This document shows, piece after piece, positions 10,901-21,010 of a DNA stretch of 64,000 nucleotides. This DNA is from Capitulum mitella (taxonomy: Eukaryota; Arthropoda; Thecostraca; Pollicipedomorpha; Pollicipedidae). The notes under the pieces were generated by a model. That model searched no databases. It saw only the letters and a program-made list of their open reading frames with translations, and was not told the origin of the DNA. Each line of letters starts with the position of its first letter. Position 1 is the stretch's first letter. The position numbers and the translations under genes are program-made. The DNA lies in assembly GCA_030062745.1 (NCBI GenBank), contig CP099847.1, forward strand, positions 25,654,923-25,718,922, given 5' to 3'.

Positions 10901-13900
10901 CTCCCCAGACAGTGGCGTCCGTCAGGGGAAGCAGAGACAACCTCAGGAGAGTTACGTCCGTCAGGAACGCGAGAATCCCAGAATCCATCAAAACGCGACA
11001 CGCAACTTCCGTCAACATGAAACCAATCAACTGGTCAACTGACCGGCACTGTTTCGCGGCAACTTTAGCCAAGTCTGCGTCACTCCAGGCCGACAAACAC
11101 AGCCCCCGGCGCGGCCATGCCACCGCCATGAGCTCTGCCACCGGCGATGAGCCTCGCAGACCCGGGACAAGGCCAGCGGAGCGGAGCGGTCGACCCCGCG
11201 CGCACTGAGATCCGCGACCAACTCTCACCCTCCATGAGCTCTTGCTGGTTGACGTCGATGTAGACGAGGCAGTAGGCGGACGTGTTGTGGTGGCCGCCCA
11301 CGCTCTCCAGGCAGAGGTCCTCCCAGGTGGCCTCGGTCACGGTGTTATCGTTGAACTGGGGTTGGCAGGCACCGGTCAGCCAGAACTCAGCGAACCGGCA
11401 GCAGGCCGCGGCGAGCCAGCGGGGAGCACCGCCAGTAACACATACACATACTGCAACCCGGTCAAATTCAGACCACACTCTTCAATGTTCCTCCAGTTCA
11501 ATCCCTTTACAAAAGATGACGGGCGTTGGGAGAAATACAACAAAAATTCGCTGAAAAGGCAGAACAGGAATGCACGGAAAAGTCTACGACGTTTAACCTC
11601 GACTGGTGGCAATACATGGCTTTTACGCTATAGAAATGAAGTTGCCATGACGAACGTGCGAAATAACTACAATTGCGTCTTTATTCACAATAAGTTTAAC
11701 TGGACGCAACAGCTCACCTTCATCCAGACGCCGCGCTGCGGGTGGAGCACGTACGCCCAGTAGTGGCCGGAGACGGCCTGGCCCTCGTGAACCAGCACCG
11801 AGTGCAGCCGGTACGGTACCTGGCGGTCCACACACCGGAGCAGTGTATCGCCTCTGATAGTACAGACGGAAGATACCGACAGGGTCAGGGAGCACACACC
11901 GCCTCTGATAGTGAAGATAAAGCATGGACCGAAGCAGCAGTGCCGGTATTCAATTTACTACGAGGCCAGGCCACCGGCACCGGACCCACGCAGCACCGAC
12001 GCCGCGCCCAAACTGGACGGCAGACGCGTTAGTGCTCGGTTCGCTCGTGCCAAGCGCTGTACTAGCTCCTGAGGGGAGTGACCGACCGTACCTGCTGCAG
12101 CGACGGCTCGTCGAACACGGCCTCGATTTTGGCGTCAATCTCGCGGATCTGCCGCTTCAGTTCCTTCACCTCCTTGTCGACCTCCTGGACCCAGCGCTCC
12201 AGACACCGCTGCCGGTGGTGAGGCAAATTTAGAGCGACAGTGTGGCATATTGTCGAGGCTACTCAAACACCCAGCAAGAGCCACATGCCACCCTACTTGG
12301 TATATGATACTTTCCTTTGAACTGCTCGTGGGTACAGGCGCAATACTACAACAAGCGACTGATGGCGGCCATCAAAATCAGGAGACCTAGGCGGGGTCAC
12401 AAAGCAAACTATTATCACACCATTTTGTGTCATAGCGTTAACCCGGTACCGTCTGGGGGATGTCTTCTTGTTTATAAAATATAAATATAACTATTTATAT
12501 AATACAATACAAGTAGCTTCTTCTTGTTTAATAAAAATATAAATAGTTCTTCAATGACTTCTGAACCGTTAGAGGAAGCCCAACGAAATTTTGAGTAACT
12601 GTTCCTCAATCAATTTTACAATTTTGACACCGACACCATTTCCATGCTAGGTCAGGTCATGGAGATATGGCGTTATAAGTAAACCCTTGCATGCATGTTT
12701 TCGTCTCTTCGTGGCGCGAACACGCTCCGTTTTTCTTTTTTTACAATATTTGTGGATTAAATGCATGAATTATTTGAATTCACATGGGACACGCTCCCAA
12801 AAGGGATACACAACCATGAGATGTCAACATCAGAGGTCATGCTAGGTCACATGCGTGACAATTGGACTGAGGTTTCACTTTCATTCTTTTTGCCACGTAG
12901 ATCAACCGGGCTGCCGGTAAGTATCGATCTCTGGTATGTAAAGCAAGACCAATATTTCACCTGACCTAGGTTGACCTTGACCCAACATTTTTTTACACTT
13001 TGGAATGCTTCTGATGCAGAAGGCTGTGACCCTTCGTTTGATACCAAATTGAATGCTTTAAGACCAGCACTGCCGATGATATGGTGTTCAAACAGGTGCC
13101 AGTTTTCCGACGTCGTGTTACGCATTTTACGTCACCTGAAACGTCGTCAGTCAAGTGACCAAGGCTGGCATACTATTTTCTGAATCGTAAGACTCAGAGC
13201 TATCGGTTGGTCGCAGACCTATTCAGATAAGACGGTTAGATCCTGAGATAAAAGGGGGCGCCTTTTTTGACAGACGCATACAACAATACGCCAGGCGGTG
13301 CCGGGTTAATAATTACCCGCAACACAACGGTTGTACTTTTTCACTCTAATTTAGGCACCTGCCCAGACCGATACTCTTCCGGACGTAGGTGCTGAGAGGT
13401 TTCAACACGAACCTGCACGACGGCCAGCTCCTCCCTGGACGTGTGGGACGGGCTCAGAACGGAACCAGCACCGTTCGACACCCGCCCACTCGACGACGAC
13501 GTCCTGGTGCGCATCGTGTCCTGCACCGGAAACACAGCGACCCGTACAGCACTCTCGGGTTTCTGTTACGACTAATATGACTATTCACATAGTCGTGAAG
13601 AGCCAACTCGCACAGCTGCAAACCGCTTGATGCAACATTGAGAAATTTCAACCGGCTTTCCGCTACCACACGACGGAAAATATTTTTGATACGTCTCCAA
13701 AGGGCGTGCGACGGTTGTGACGGGCCTCACTGGTCAACGCAACACAGAAATGATACCGTAAAACCACGGATCCCGCACTCTTAAGACCAACATGCAACCT
13801 GCGATGGAACCGTAACAACAATCAACGAAAACCAAATGGCAAGCTGACACCTCCATTACGTCGACACACCATTGGGAGGTTCTCACCGGAAATGCAATAT

Positions 13901-16900
13901 TGGGTACCCGCCCCGTTCCCCCGCTGGGGAGAAAAACGTCATATTAATCAGCTCCTGCTGGGGCCAGGGCATCGGGGCAACTCTAGCGTGGGCCAGGAGG
14001 TGGGGGTGCCAGGACGGCTGCACAGCACTCACCGGGGACGGGACGTTGGGGTGGCTGGCGGCACGCCTGGCCGGCTGAGGACTGCTGCCCGGAGAGTCCA
14101 CCAACATGCTGCCGACGCGGGCAAACTGTCAGACGACCGGCCGATTCCAGCCAAACACCAGTTGACTCACGAGTTCCGTCACGCCGCAGACGACGCCGAC
14201 ACAGCTTGCCAGTGGACGCGCTCCAGCATCGGCCACCAGCCCCGGTCAGCTCGACAGAGAACGACGACTTATCACCAGGTGGGCCTCGTCCACAGCGGCG
14301 CATCGCACCCCTCGGCACGTCTCCGGCCGGCCCGTGTCCGGCCCCCGCCCGGCGCCGGCGCCGGCCAAGCCGACCTGTTGACGGCCATAGCGGCCCCTGC
14401 CCTGTCGACGGCCCTTGGCCTGGTGACGGCCCCAGACCCGGTGACGGCCGGCGCGGCCCCTGGCCTGTGGACGGCCCCTGACCAGGTGACGGCCGGCGCG
14501 GCCCCTGACCTGTAAACGGCCCCTGACCTAATGACGGCCCTGACCTGGTGACGGCCGGCGCAGCTGACTCCATGTCAACGTCCTGCAGCTCGGAGGCGGC
14601 CGGCTCGCCGGCGGCGCCGCGGGCGTACTGCAGCGTGAAGCCCAGCAGGCGGGAGAGCGGCAGCCGCGGTGGCGTCGACCCGAACGACAGGTACCTGGCG
14701 GCGGCGGACGGGCACGTCAGATCACCTCAGGTCAGGTCAGGCCAGGTCAGGCTAGGACAGGCTAGGATAATTCAGGGCAGACCTCTCCATCCCACGAAAA
14801 GATGCCGAAAATAACAAAGCAGATCAACGAAACATCCAGGGCTTTGGAGCAGTCATGACAGGAAGGAAGACCATAGACGTCAACCGAACTTACTGCAGTA
14901 TAATTGCATGGCCACAAAGAGCATTCGGCAAGAGTAATGACGCGCGTCAATAGTCATTTACAAAACGCCCGACAACCCAACGCAGCGTCGCGCAGTCCTC
15001 TGGACAGGCCGACGACACTCACTGGTCCAGCCGGCTCCTGAGCTCGCGCCGCTTTTGCCGCAACTTGGCGATCTCGGCGCGCTTCACCGTCACGATGTTC
15101 TTGTTCACCTCCAGGTAGCGGTCCATGTAGATCTGGGCTGGAAACGTCAGCCGGTCGTGGATCTTCTCCGTGCGGCCTAACGCCTGGTCGAACTGCCGAG
15201 CAGCAGAGACGGAGAGAACAAGCTCAATAAAACACCGCCGTCAGACGGGAGACCGACGTAATTACTGTGCATCCCGCAGGTGGCGTTTTCATGGGGTTTT
15301 ACAGACAGGCCTACCGCGCGAAACGTCCGACCATTCCCAAGAACAAGGCTCAAATCATCAAACGGAACAACAGCCGGTGTAGCGGCCTATGTCGGCAGCC
15401 TGTTTGGGGGGGATGGGGGACTCACGTGGAATCGGCTGAGCTCGAGCAGCAGCACGGGCGGCAGCAAGGTGAACCACTGGTGCGGCCCGGCCGGCGGCGC
15501 CACGGACGCCTCCAGCGCCTGGTGCAGGTCGCAGTCGGGCACCACGGCCAGCGGGAACTGGCCGAACGTCTCCGTCTGAGTGTACGGCAGGCCTGGAGGC
15601 GGCGGCGGCGGAGGTCAGCGCAGCACGGCAGGTGGCCACGCCGCCGCCGCAGCCGCGGCGGCGGCGGGCACTGGGCCACATGGCGCCGAGTTCAAGTGGG
15701 TGCCGGGGTCAGATGGGAAACAGTCGGGTGGAAATTACAGTCCTTTGGGAACAGGGGTCAGACTGAAGCTAGGGTCCACGGGAGCTGGGGTTCGGCTGGC
15801 GCTGTGGGAACTGGACCGAGACTGCAGCCGGAGTGGGGATGGAGCTGGGGCCGCACGGGAAGCGGAGTCAGATGGAGCCTGGAGTCTGGTGGGAGCCAGA
15901 GTCAGAAGCCGCCGGAATGAACACGGCAAGGCGGGGACCCGGTCAATGGAGCAGCGGTAATCAGAGGCCCGGCCAGATCTGGTAAAACGAACCCGGACTG
16001 ACGGCCCGGGGACGCCGTGTAGACAGGTCCGGCGGGGGACGGCATCGCCGTTGGGCACGTTACTGCCTGCGGCAACAGCGCACAGAAAGCCACATTGCTG
16101 GACGAATAACTCCACTGGTGACTACGTTTCAGCACAGCTAAGTGAGCACAAGTGCTCTTCCTACAACAAAAATCTACAGCCAGCATGTCTTGAAGGCAGG
16201 AAGACGATCAGGACCTTCAGAATCCCAAGCTTTTCATCCATAACTGCCCTTCGTCCAACTCCAGCGGCGGTCCTGGGCCTCAGCCCATTCACCGCCGGCT
16301 GCTCCACGAGCACCCACCGTCTCGGAAGCCCTCAGTCTTGTGCCAGCCGTAGAACAGGCTGATGACGGGGTTGCGCGAACGCCGGTCGCCCCGGCCGGCC
16401 TCCTCGTCCGTCTCGGCGTACTTAAAGGCCTCCTCGAGCCACTCGAGCAGCTGGCGGCGCCGGCGCCGGGCGCGGTCAGATCGGACACGGACGAGGACGG
16501 CACGCCGCCGCCGCCGCCGCCTAATCGACCCACCCCGACTGGCGTGACGCCATCCAGCACTCACTGACGAGTTACCGCCGCTTTGTACACAGGCAAGACC
16601 ACGTCGGCGAGATAAACTGTTCACTATTTGGGCGTTAGGGTGCGCTGACTACAAAGTCATTGGTAAATTACTCAAGCCTTTAAACTGGGTATTTATTTCA
16701 GAATAGCGATCTGCACCCCACATGACCGCAAACAAAAGATGCGACGGAAAATCCCGAATGTTCACGTGGGTGTGCTTTGTCTTTGCGGGGGCGCAGTGGA
16801 GTGAATACCTTATGCGTGAATTCTGATATGTCCTGCTGAGAGTCGGTCGCCCCTCCGTCCAGCACCTTCTTCAGCCAGTCGACGGCTCGTCTTGGGTCCA

Positions 16901-19900
16901 CATAGCGCTTCTCAGAGGCCACCAGAAGGGCGAACAGTCGCCGCAGCTCCAGCATAAACTGAGCCGTCCGCTCCTCCTGAGAAACCACACCGAATTCAGA
17001 GAACTCACAGATCACCAAGACAACCGACAGCTCGTTCTGTTTACTGTAAAACATCTAGGCAATGTTCGAACGTAGCGTAATCTGAATAACTATCTGCTAA
17101 ATCAAAGTCATGCCGAAGCATACCACTGAAAATCCCACAGCGTCGCCTGCCAACCATGACTGGTGCCAACAGACTGCGTGCAGCAGCGAGTCGCATCAGA
17201 TCACCGACACAGCCCCTGAACAGGACCGGCCGCCGGACCCGGCCCCGGTCCCCAGGACGCGACGGCGCGTGGCGTCAGTACCGACCTCGGGCGTCTGGTG
17301 CTCCCTCTTGACGGGCCGGTACCGGAGCACGAGGCCGCGGAACAGCGGCAGGTGGAACAGCGACTGCACCACGGCGCTGAACCAGCACGTGTTGCCCACG
17401 TTCTTCAGGCCCACCGGCCAGCCGTTCTCCCTGCAGGGCGGCGGCGGGGGGGGGGGTCAGGAGGCGTGCTGCCGGGTGATTCCGCAGCCGGAACAGGCGG
17501 TCCCCCGGCGTGCGCACAGACCATTGGGGTCCAACAGTCGCTACACGAGCTTGACACGACGGGCACCCACACTGCTGCCGACAATGTATACTTAAATTTG
17601 CAGCTGGCACCTGGCGTAACACTGGGTCTTAGTGAAAAACCGTGTTCACGTTTGCCGGAACGCAATGAGGTAATAACCGCCACAAAAGGCCATAACAAAA
17701 CAGCGCTATTAGATGAATGAAGCCTGACTGCCGGTCGGAAGCGCAGCCCCGGACCTCAGCCCTTGACCGACCGCTGCTGTCCGCACGCTCACCTCTTGCG
17801 CTCGTTGGGGTTGATCGAGTCTATCCAGGGGGAGCCCCGGCGCCGCTTGGAGCCGGCGTTCTGGTCCGCTATACTGGCCTCGAGCACCCTGCAGGCCCGA
17901 CAGGACGGTCAGAGCAGAAAACACCGGGCCCAGAGCCGCAGGGCAGGGTCCTGCCTGGATCAGGTTAGGGCGGCAGCGGTCCGATCTGTGGCCGTAGGGC
18001 AGGGTCCTGCTCTGAATCAGGTCAGAACATCAGAGGTCCGAGCTGACTGCAGGGCGGGGTCTGGATCAGGTCAGAGCGGCAGAGGCCCGATCTGCAGCTG
18101 CAGGGTGGGGCCACGCCCTGGTCCAGACCAGAGCCGCGGTGGGGTTTCGTGCACGGCCGTCCACAGACAACATCGGCAGGACGGCCATCACAGGTGTGTC
18201 ATCTCGGTAACGCTGACAGCATCACTTTCATATTCTGCCTACCACCGCATGCTCACGACGGCATCATAATATCTACCATAAGTCCTGCCCGTGCCGCTTT
18301 CCATTCATTCCGGCGGACTATCACACGCTGTACCGGCGACAGATCATTGTGGGCGGCTGCCGTGCGGAGGCCGGGGGGTTGTCGCCCGCCGCTGGGGCGG
18401 GGCTGCCCGCCCCCGACGGCGGCCCTCACCTGGCGATGTCCTCCTCCTCGCGGGAGATGCCGGTGGCGCCGACGCTGGAGCCGGCCGACGCCTGCTCCTG
18501 CAGACTGAGGGCGATGGCGCGACGCAGCTCCGTGTCGGACGGGTCGAACCGCACCTTGCGCTCGGTCGGCTGCTCACACGGAGGGTCAGGCCAGGCCAGG
18601 TCAGGCTGGGGTCACGCAACACCACGGCACAACGTCCGCGGCGGGTCGTGGTTAACAGGTCAGGTCAGGTCAGGTCAGGTCAGGTCGGATCAGCGTCACG
18701 GGATGTCTCGGCACGGCGTCCAGCGTAGGTCAGGGGCGCTGTGGGTCACGACACAACGGCCGCATAGGCTCAAGGTAACAACACGTCCGGGTCAAAACAG
18801 TGCACAATGGATGTGCACCACGACAGGCAACAGAAAACAAATCAGCTGAGCCACTGTCGCGCCAGTGCTGACTAATGCAGCACCGTGCAAGCGTCACGCC
18901 AGGGTCCAGTCAGCAGGGCCGTAAGATCACCAGAACGGCACGTCGTCGTCCTGCTGAGAGCGCAGGAAGCGGTCCGCTCGCGGCGAGCAGACCGGACCAC
19001 GCCCGGCCACGACGTGCAGCCAGGGTCGCCGACACGCTGACAAGGACGGCGGACGTCCAGCGAGAGACGCAGCAGGCTGTCCGATCCCGAGCGCGGCCTC
19101 TCCCCGCCCGCTGCGCTTTGTCGCGAGCTCCTCATCAGAGCACACGCCATTCTGGCCATTTTTTCGAGGTCAGATGTAATTGCCGTGTCACTCCTACGAC
19201 CAGCTGAGAAGCTGGGGCAGCGGTACCGACAATGGGTACCCTTTTACGTCCAGGAGACATTATGTCACGAATACTGAGCCGGATGTCCTCTTTTCGGTGT
19301 CGCGCCCGCAATAACCAACCGTCTTTTTACATAATCACTTTACACTCCTTCAAAGATAGAGTTATCCGATTGCATGCACCTGTCCGACACAGAACGTTTA
19401 TTTTCATTCTTTTATACATTTCACCCACATATGCTGAAGTGGGTACTGCTGGGATCAGTTTGCGCTAAGCCGAGATTATTGCCGGACAATGACCCCGCCA
19501 CCCCAATGTTCCTAACAATCGAGGAACTTTGCCCCAGCACCCCAGCTAGGTAGCGCTAGAGGATTTCTGTCCAATGCAGTTCCACGACAGGGACGCCCCA
19601 CGACTAGCTGAATGTTTCGGTAATGAGCCAAATACAGTTAGCCGTTCTGGGCCACGAACCCAGTGTCTACCATGCAGCGGAATCCAATGTCAGGTTCCTC
19701 GTCGAACAGGCACCGAGGCAGCATTTCAAACTCCTTCACATTATCGCGTTATTCAGGAAGTACCGCGACAACTGTCCGGCAATGTTAATCGCTCCTCTTC
19801 AATGTGTATGCACCCATTATCAAATGCCACCTCATGTGATGATTCAACTGATATCAACAATCAGGCAAACCTCATGTTTCCTCGGCTCAGCTGACTTCGA

Positions 19901-20608
19901 CTGACGAGGTCGCCCATACGCATCCACCAGCAGGTGGGTCCGACAGTGAAAACTGCACAGTTGTGTCGCGCCTCCCGTGACACAAACACAACACACAACA
20001 ATGCAAAAGGCGGACAGGATCAGGAACTGGCACTGACAGATACCAAAGCCCTTCCCCACAAATACAGACTACAAAACATATCTCTGCATAACAACATAGC
20101 TGCTGTTTGCAAGTACCCGCTAAAGCAAACACCCTTTACTAACCAAAACATGACGACATTCCGCGCGTCGGTTACCCATTTTAGTAGCAACTCACAAACT
20201 TGTCCCGCCCTCCATAACACCTACCTGTGACAATCCCTATCCACATCAACTGTACCCCGCAACACCCACCATGCAACCCCTCCTCCCCAGCGTCCCGCAG
20301 GAGACGTTCCCCGCGCGCAGCAACCCCCGAAAGCCCAGCAGACAAACCCCCCTGCCCAGAGCGACCCCCCCCCTGCACCAAGCAGGCCTCCGGGGGCGCA
20401 CCTCGGCCACGTCGGGCGCGCCGGCCAGGGAGGCGGTCTCCGGCTGGTCGTCGGTCTGGCGGCTCTTGACCAGCAGCGCCACGGCGCGGCTGACGTCGTA
20501 GGCGCCCGAGTTGGCGCGGCTGTCGGCCAGCGCGCGGCTCAGCAGCGTCGCGTCCTGCACGCCCGTTATCTCGCGCAGCTGGTCGAGCATCTGCGCCTCG
20601 CGCGGCTC
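4883..20608 (-). CDS. USP28: USP25/USP28-family ubiquitin carboxyl-terminal hydrolase, 21 exons, 5' end missing
   Basis: Deubiquitinating cysteine protease of the USP25/28 pair, which removes ubiquitin from substrates mainly in nucleus and cytoplasm (family knowledge). Twenty-one exons with GT-AG borders and matching phases give 2916 nt: 971 residues plus TAG. Numbered from the first visible codon, the order is a UBA-like helix bundle (1-69), a UIM with core [10 protein letters not shown], the Cys box [14 protein letters not shown] (Cys163), the [10 protein letters not shown] and [12 protein letters not shown] blocks, a helical insertion, the His box [12 protein letters not shown] (His541), then the C-terminal domain typical of USP25/28. 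[11 protein letters not shown] is closer to USP28 than to USP25. Human USP25 and USP28 have about 1055 and 1077 residues, so the body is nearly complete. Exon 1 with the start codon was not found; the first visible exon opens at a splice acceptor. A SUMO-interaction motif (VIDLT) was not seen. TERT lies divergently upstream. Confidence 0.93.
5211..5302 (-). CDS. USP28: USP28 exon t
   Basis: Acceptor GCCGTGTTGTTGCAG, donor GTACAG|GTGAGA, phase 1 to 0. It encodes [20 protein letters not shown] and PTVPIKVQ, the counterpart of the EFLPRLLDPSAEI segment. Confidence 0.85.
5505..5645. repeat. Minisatellite in USP28 intron, 24-25 bp unit
   Basis: Nearly perfect tandem copies of ACTGGCGGACCACAAGACCA between exons s and t. 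Confidence 0.9.
5732..5915 (-). CDS. USP28: USP28 exon s
   Basis: Acceptor CGTCCCGGCAG, donor GACG|GTACGG, phase 0 to 1. It encodes [18 protein letters not shown] and [13 protein letters not shown], matching LNAKAASLFE and MRNHWCSYLGQ of USP28. Confidence 0.9.
5945..6400. repeat. Short-unit degenerate satellite in USP28 intron
   Basis: About 450 bp built from variants of CACAGACCGT, with higher-order blocks, between exons r and s. Confidence 0.85.
6592..6721 (-). CDS. USP28: USP28 exon r
   Basis: Acceptor GACACCTCTGCAG, donor GTGCTG|GTGCGT, phase 2 to 0. It encodes [20 protein letters not shown] and [14 protein letters not shown], like YQEALSYLVYAYQSN and LYRR in USP28. Confidence 0.9.
7224..7388 (-). 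CDS. USP28: USP28 exon q
   Basis: Acceptor CGCCGCCGCCAG, donor GAGAG|GTGGGT, phase 2 to 2. It encodes [20 protein letters not shown], aligned with the WHEDYSLFRKVSVYLLTGLE block of USP28. Confidence 0.9.
7495..7765. repeat. Minisatellite in USP28 intron, about 60-bp unit
   Basis: CAGTGT landmarks at 7521, 7579, 7640 and 7705 with shared ACCGTCAGATCAGACA; between exons p and q. Confidence 0.8.
8121..8305 (-). CDS. USP28: USP28 exon p
   Basis: Acceptor CGCCGCGTTCGCAG, donor CCCAT|GTGAGT, phase 0 to 2. It encodes [16 protein letters not shown] and LRWLLLEQF, corresponding to the VYFFQNEAP and TLLEQF part of the C-terminal domain. Confidence 0.88.
8665..8823 (-). CDS. USP28: USP28 exon o: start of C-terminal domain
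   Basis: Acceptor GGGCCGGCAG, donor GCCGAG|GTAGGC, phase 0 to 0. The segment [18 protein letters not shown] aligns with CLSSEHAVIVKEQTAQAI of USP28. About 30 residues present in human USP28 after this point have no counterpart here. Confidence 0.85.
8855..9190. repeat. Degenerate minisatellite in USP28 intron
   Basis: Repeated CCAGGACCG, GACACTCATACCC and GTGCCGAACACCAG blocks roughly every 60 bp, between exons n and o. Confidence 0.7.
9421..9665. repeat. 60-bp minisatellite, four copies, in USP28 intron
   Basis: CACCGGGCCACGACTGGCCA recurs at about 9482, 9542 and 9602, with a diverged first copy at 9422; period exactly 60 bp in the last copies. Confidence 0.92.
10703..10842 (-). CDS. USP28: USP28 exon n
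   Basis: Acceptor TGCGGCGGCAG, donor GACCAG|GTAGCG, phase 1 to 0. It encodes an acidic stretch and [18 protein letters not shown], matching HYIQEDNWRFEQEVEEW of USP28. Confidence 0.9.
11229..11355 (-). CDS. USP28: USP28 exon m: end of catalytic domain
   Basis: Acceptor GCCAACCCCAG, donor GAGG|GTGAGA, phase 0 to 1. It encodes [14 protein letters not shown], giving the Asn/Asp that completes the triad, then [13 protein letters not shown], the usual end of a USP domain. Confidence 0.92.
11718..11819 (-). CDS. USP28: USP28 exon l: catalytic His box
   Basis: Acceptor GTGGACCGCCAG, donor ATGAAG|GTGAGC, phase 0 to 0. It encodes [15 protein letters not shown] and VSGHYWAYV; the catalytic His codon is at 11763-11765. 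Nearly identical to vertebrate USP25/28 at this position. Confidence 0.94.
12092..12208 (-). CDS. USP28: USP28 exon k: helical dimerisation arm
   Basis: Acceptor CACCACCGGCAG, donor CAGCAG|GTACGG, phase 0 to 0. It encodes [20 protein letters not shown] and [12 protein letters not shown], a long charged helix in the place of the USP25/28 catalytic-inserted arm (the family uses it for dimer or tetramer formation). Confidence 0.9.
13413..13520 (-). CDS. USP28: USP28 exon j: insertion arm
   Basis: Acceptor TTTCCGGTGCAG, donor GTGCAG|GTTCGT, phase 0 to 0. Ser-rich start, then [14 protein letters not shown], which aligns with the PRTVTDEEINFVK segment of USP28 and runs into RCLERW of the next exon. 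Confidence 0.8.
14380..14560. repeat. About 30-bp GC-rich minisatellite in USP28 intron
   Basis: Variants of GTGACGGCCGGCGCGGCCCC in tandem, just downstream of exon i. Confidence 0.8.
14580..14694 (-). CDS. USP28: USP28 exon i: insertion arm
   Basis: Acceptor CGCCGCCGCCAG, phase 2 start. It encodes [19 protein letters not shown], like YVKYGSGPARFPL in USP28. The donor GAC|GTTGAC is weak but is the one that fits phase 0 of the next exon, so the right-hand splice is the least certain in the gene. Confidence 0.75.
15023..15192 (-). CDS. USP28: USP28 exon h: catalytic domain and start of helical arm
   Basis: Acceptor CTGCTCGGCAG, donor GACCA|GTGAGT, phase 0 to 2. It encodes [20 protein letters not shown] and [11 protein letters not shown], followed by a Lys/Arg-rich helix that begins the USP25/28-specific insertion. 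Confidence 0.92.
15426..15592 (-). CDS. USP28: USP28 exon g: catalytic domain
   Basis: Acceptor CCGCCTCCAG, donor TTCCAC|GTGAGT, phase 1 to 0. It encodes [13 protein letters not shown] and [18 protein letters not shown], the USP finger and palm block. Confidence 0.92.
16318..16450 (-). CDS. USP28: USP28 exon f: catalytic domain
   Basis: Acceptor GCGCCGCCAG, donor GACG|GTGGGT, phase 0 to 1. It encodes [17 protein letters not shown] and [10 protein letters not shown], matching LLDWLEDAF and NPMVQLFYG of USP28. Confidence 0.9.
16809..16976 (-). CDS. USP28: USP28 exon e: catalytic domain
   Basis: Acceptor TGTGGTTTCTCAG, donor AAG|GTATTC, phase 0 to 0. It encodes [18 protein letters not shown] and [11 protein letters not shown], both conserved in USP25/28. 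Confidence 0.92.
17286..17430 (-). CDS. USP28: USP28 exon d: catalytic Cys box
   Basis: The acceptor follows a run of eleven C and CCGCCCTGCAG. The donor GAG|GTCGGT is the only nearby one that keeps the frame. It encodes [20 protein letters not shown]; the nucleophile Cys codon is at 17385-17387. USP28 of vertebrates has nearly the same block. Confidence 0.93.
17793..17888 (-). CDS. USP28: USP28 exon c: linker before catalytic domain
   Basis: Acceptor CGGGCCTGCAG, donor AAGAG|GTGAGC, phase 2 to 2. It encodes [14 protein letters not shown] and the basic linker NPNERKR, matching the linker between UIM and Cys box of USP25 (VLEASIAENK). Confidence 0.9.
17930..18140. repeat. Minisatellite in USP28 intron, about 55-bp unit
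   Basis: Repeated GCAGGGTCCTGC, GATCAGGTCAGA and GTCCGATCTG blocks between exons b and c. Confidence 0.75.
18430..18569 (-). CDS. USP28: USP28 exon b: ubiquitin-interacting motif
   Basis: Acceptor GTGTGAGCAG, donor GCCAG|GTGAGG, phase 0 to 2. It encodes [15 protein letters not shown], a typical UIM, then the acidic REEEDIAR that continues into the next exon. It joins exon a directly in phase; no intermediate exon could be supported in the 1.8-kb intron. Confidence 0.88.
18656..18687. repeat. (TCAGG)6 microsatellite
   Basis: Six perfect AGGTC/TCAGG units in the intron downstream of exon b on the minus strand. Related TCAGG-rich sequence is also at 14720-14765 and 50785-50835. Confidence 0.9.
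20402..20608 (-). CDS. USP28: USP28 exon a: UBA-like domain
   Basis: Acceptor CCGGCAG at 20609-20611; donor GAG|GTGCGC. Phase 0 at both ends. It encodes [22 protein letters not shown] in two blocks, the hallmark N-terminal helix bundle of USP25/28. No in-frame ATG lies upstream before a stop, so the initiator must be in an exon further right, or be the internal ATG of QMLDQ. Confidence 0.88.
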
Positions 20609-20679
20609 CTGCCGGCGCCGGGCCACGCGGTGAACGCGGCGGCCGGACCGCAGCCGCGGCTCGTTCCGCAGACCGGCGC

Positions 20680-21010
20680 CCAGCGCAGGCTGGTTACACA
20701 GAACAGAGCCCAGCCGCGGCTGACAACACGGAACAGAACCCAGCCACGGCTGATAACACGGAACAGAGCCCAGCCACGGCTGATAACACAGGACAGAGGA
20801 CAGAGTTCAGCCATGGCTGATTACACAGAACAGAGCCCAGCCATGGCTGATAATACAGAACAGAGCCCAGCCTGGACTGAATATGCAGACCAGCACCCAG
20901 CCCAGGCTACTTATGCTGACCAGCATCCAACCTGGACTGGGACCCAACACTCAGACCAGTGCCCAGCTCAGGCTAGTTATGCTGACCAGCACCCAGTCCA
21001 GCCTAGTCAC
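20680..21010. repeat. Minisatellite (30-bp unit) crossing the CpG-loss border
   Basis: Units with CAGCC(G/A)(C/T)GGCTGA and ACAGAACAGAGCC, period 30 bp at the left and more diverged at the right. Left copies carry CpG, right copies TpG or CpA at the same place. Confidence 0.85.

Noticed and set aside
18875..19145. An extra USP28 exon between exons a and b (DDDVPFW region)
   Set aside because: A possible acceptor and donor exist, but the resulting exon would break phase between a and b, which join correctly without it.
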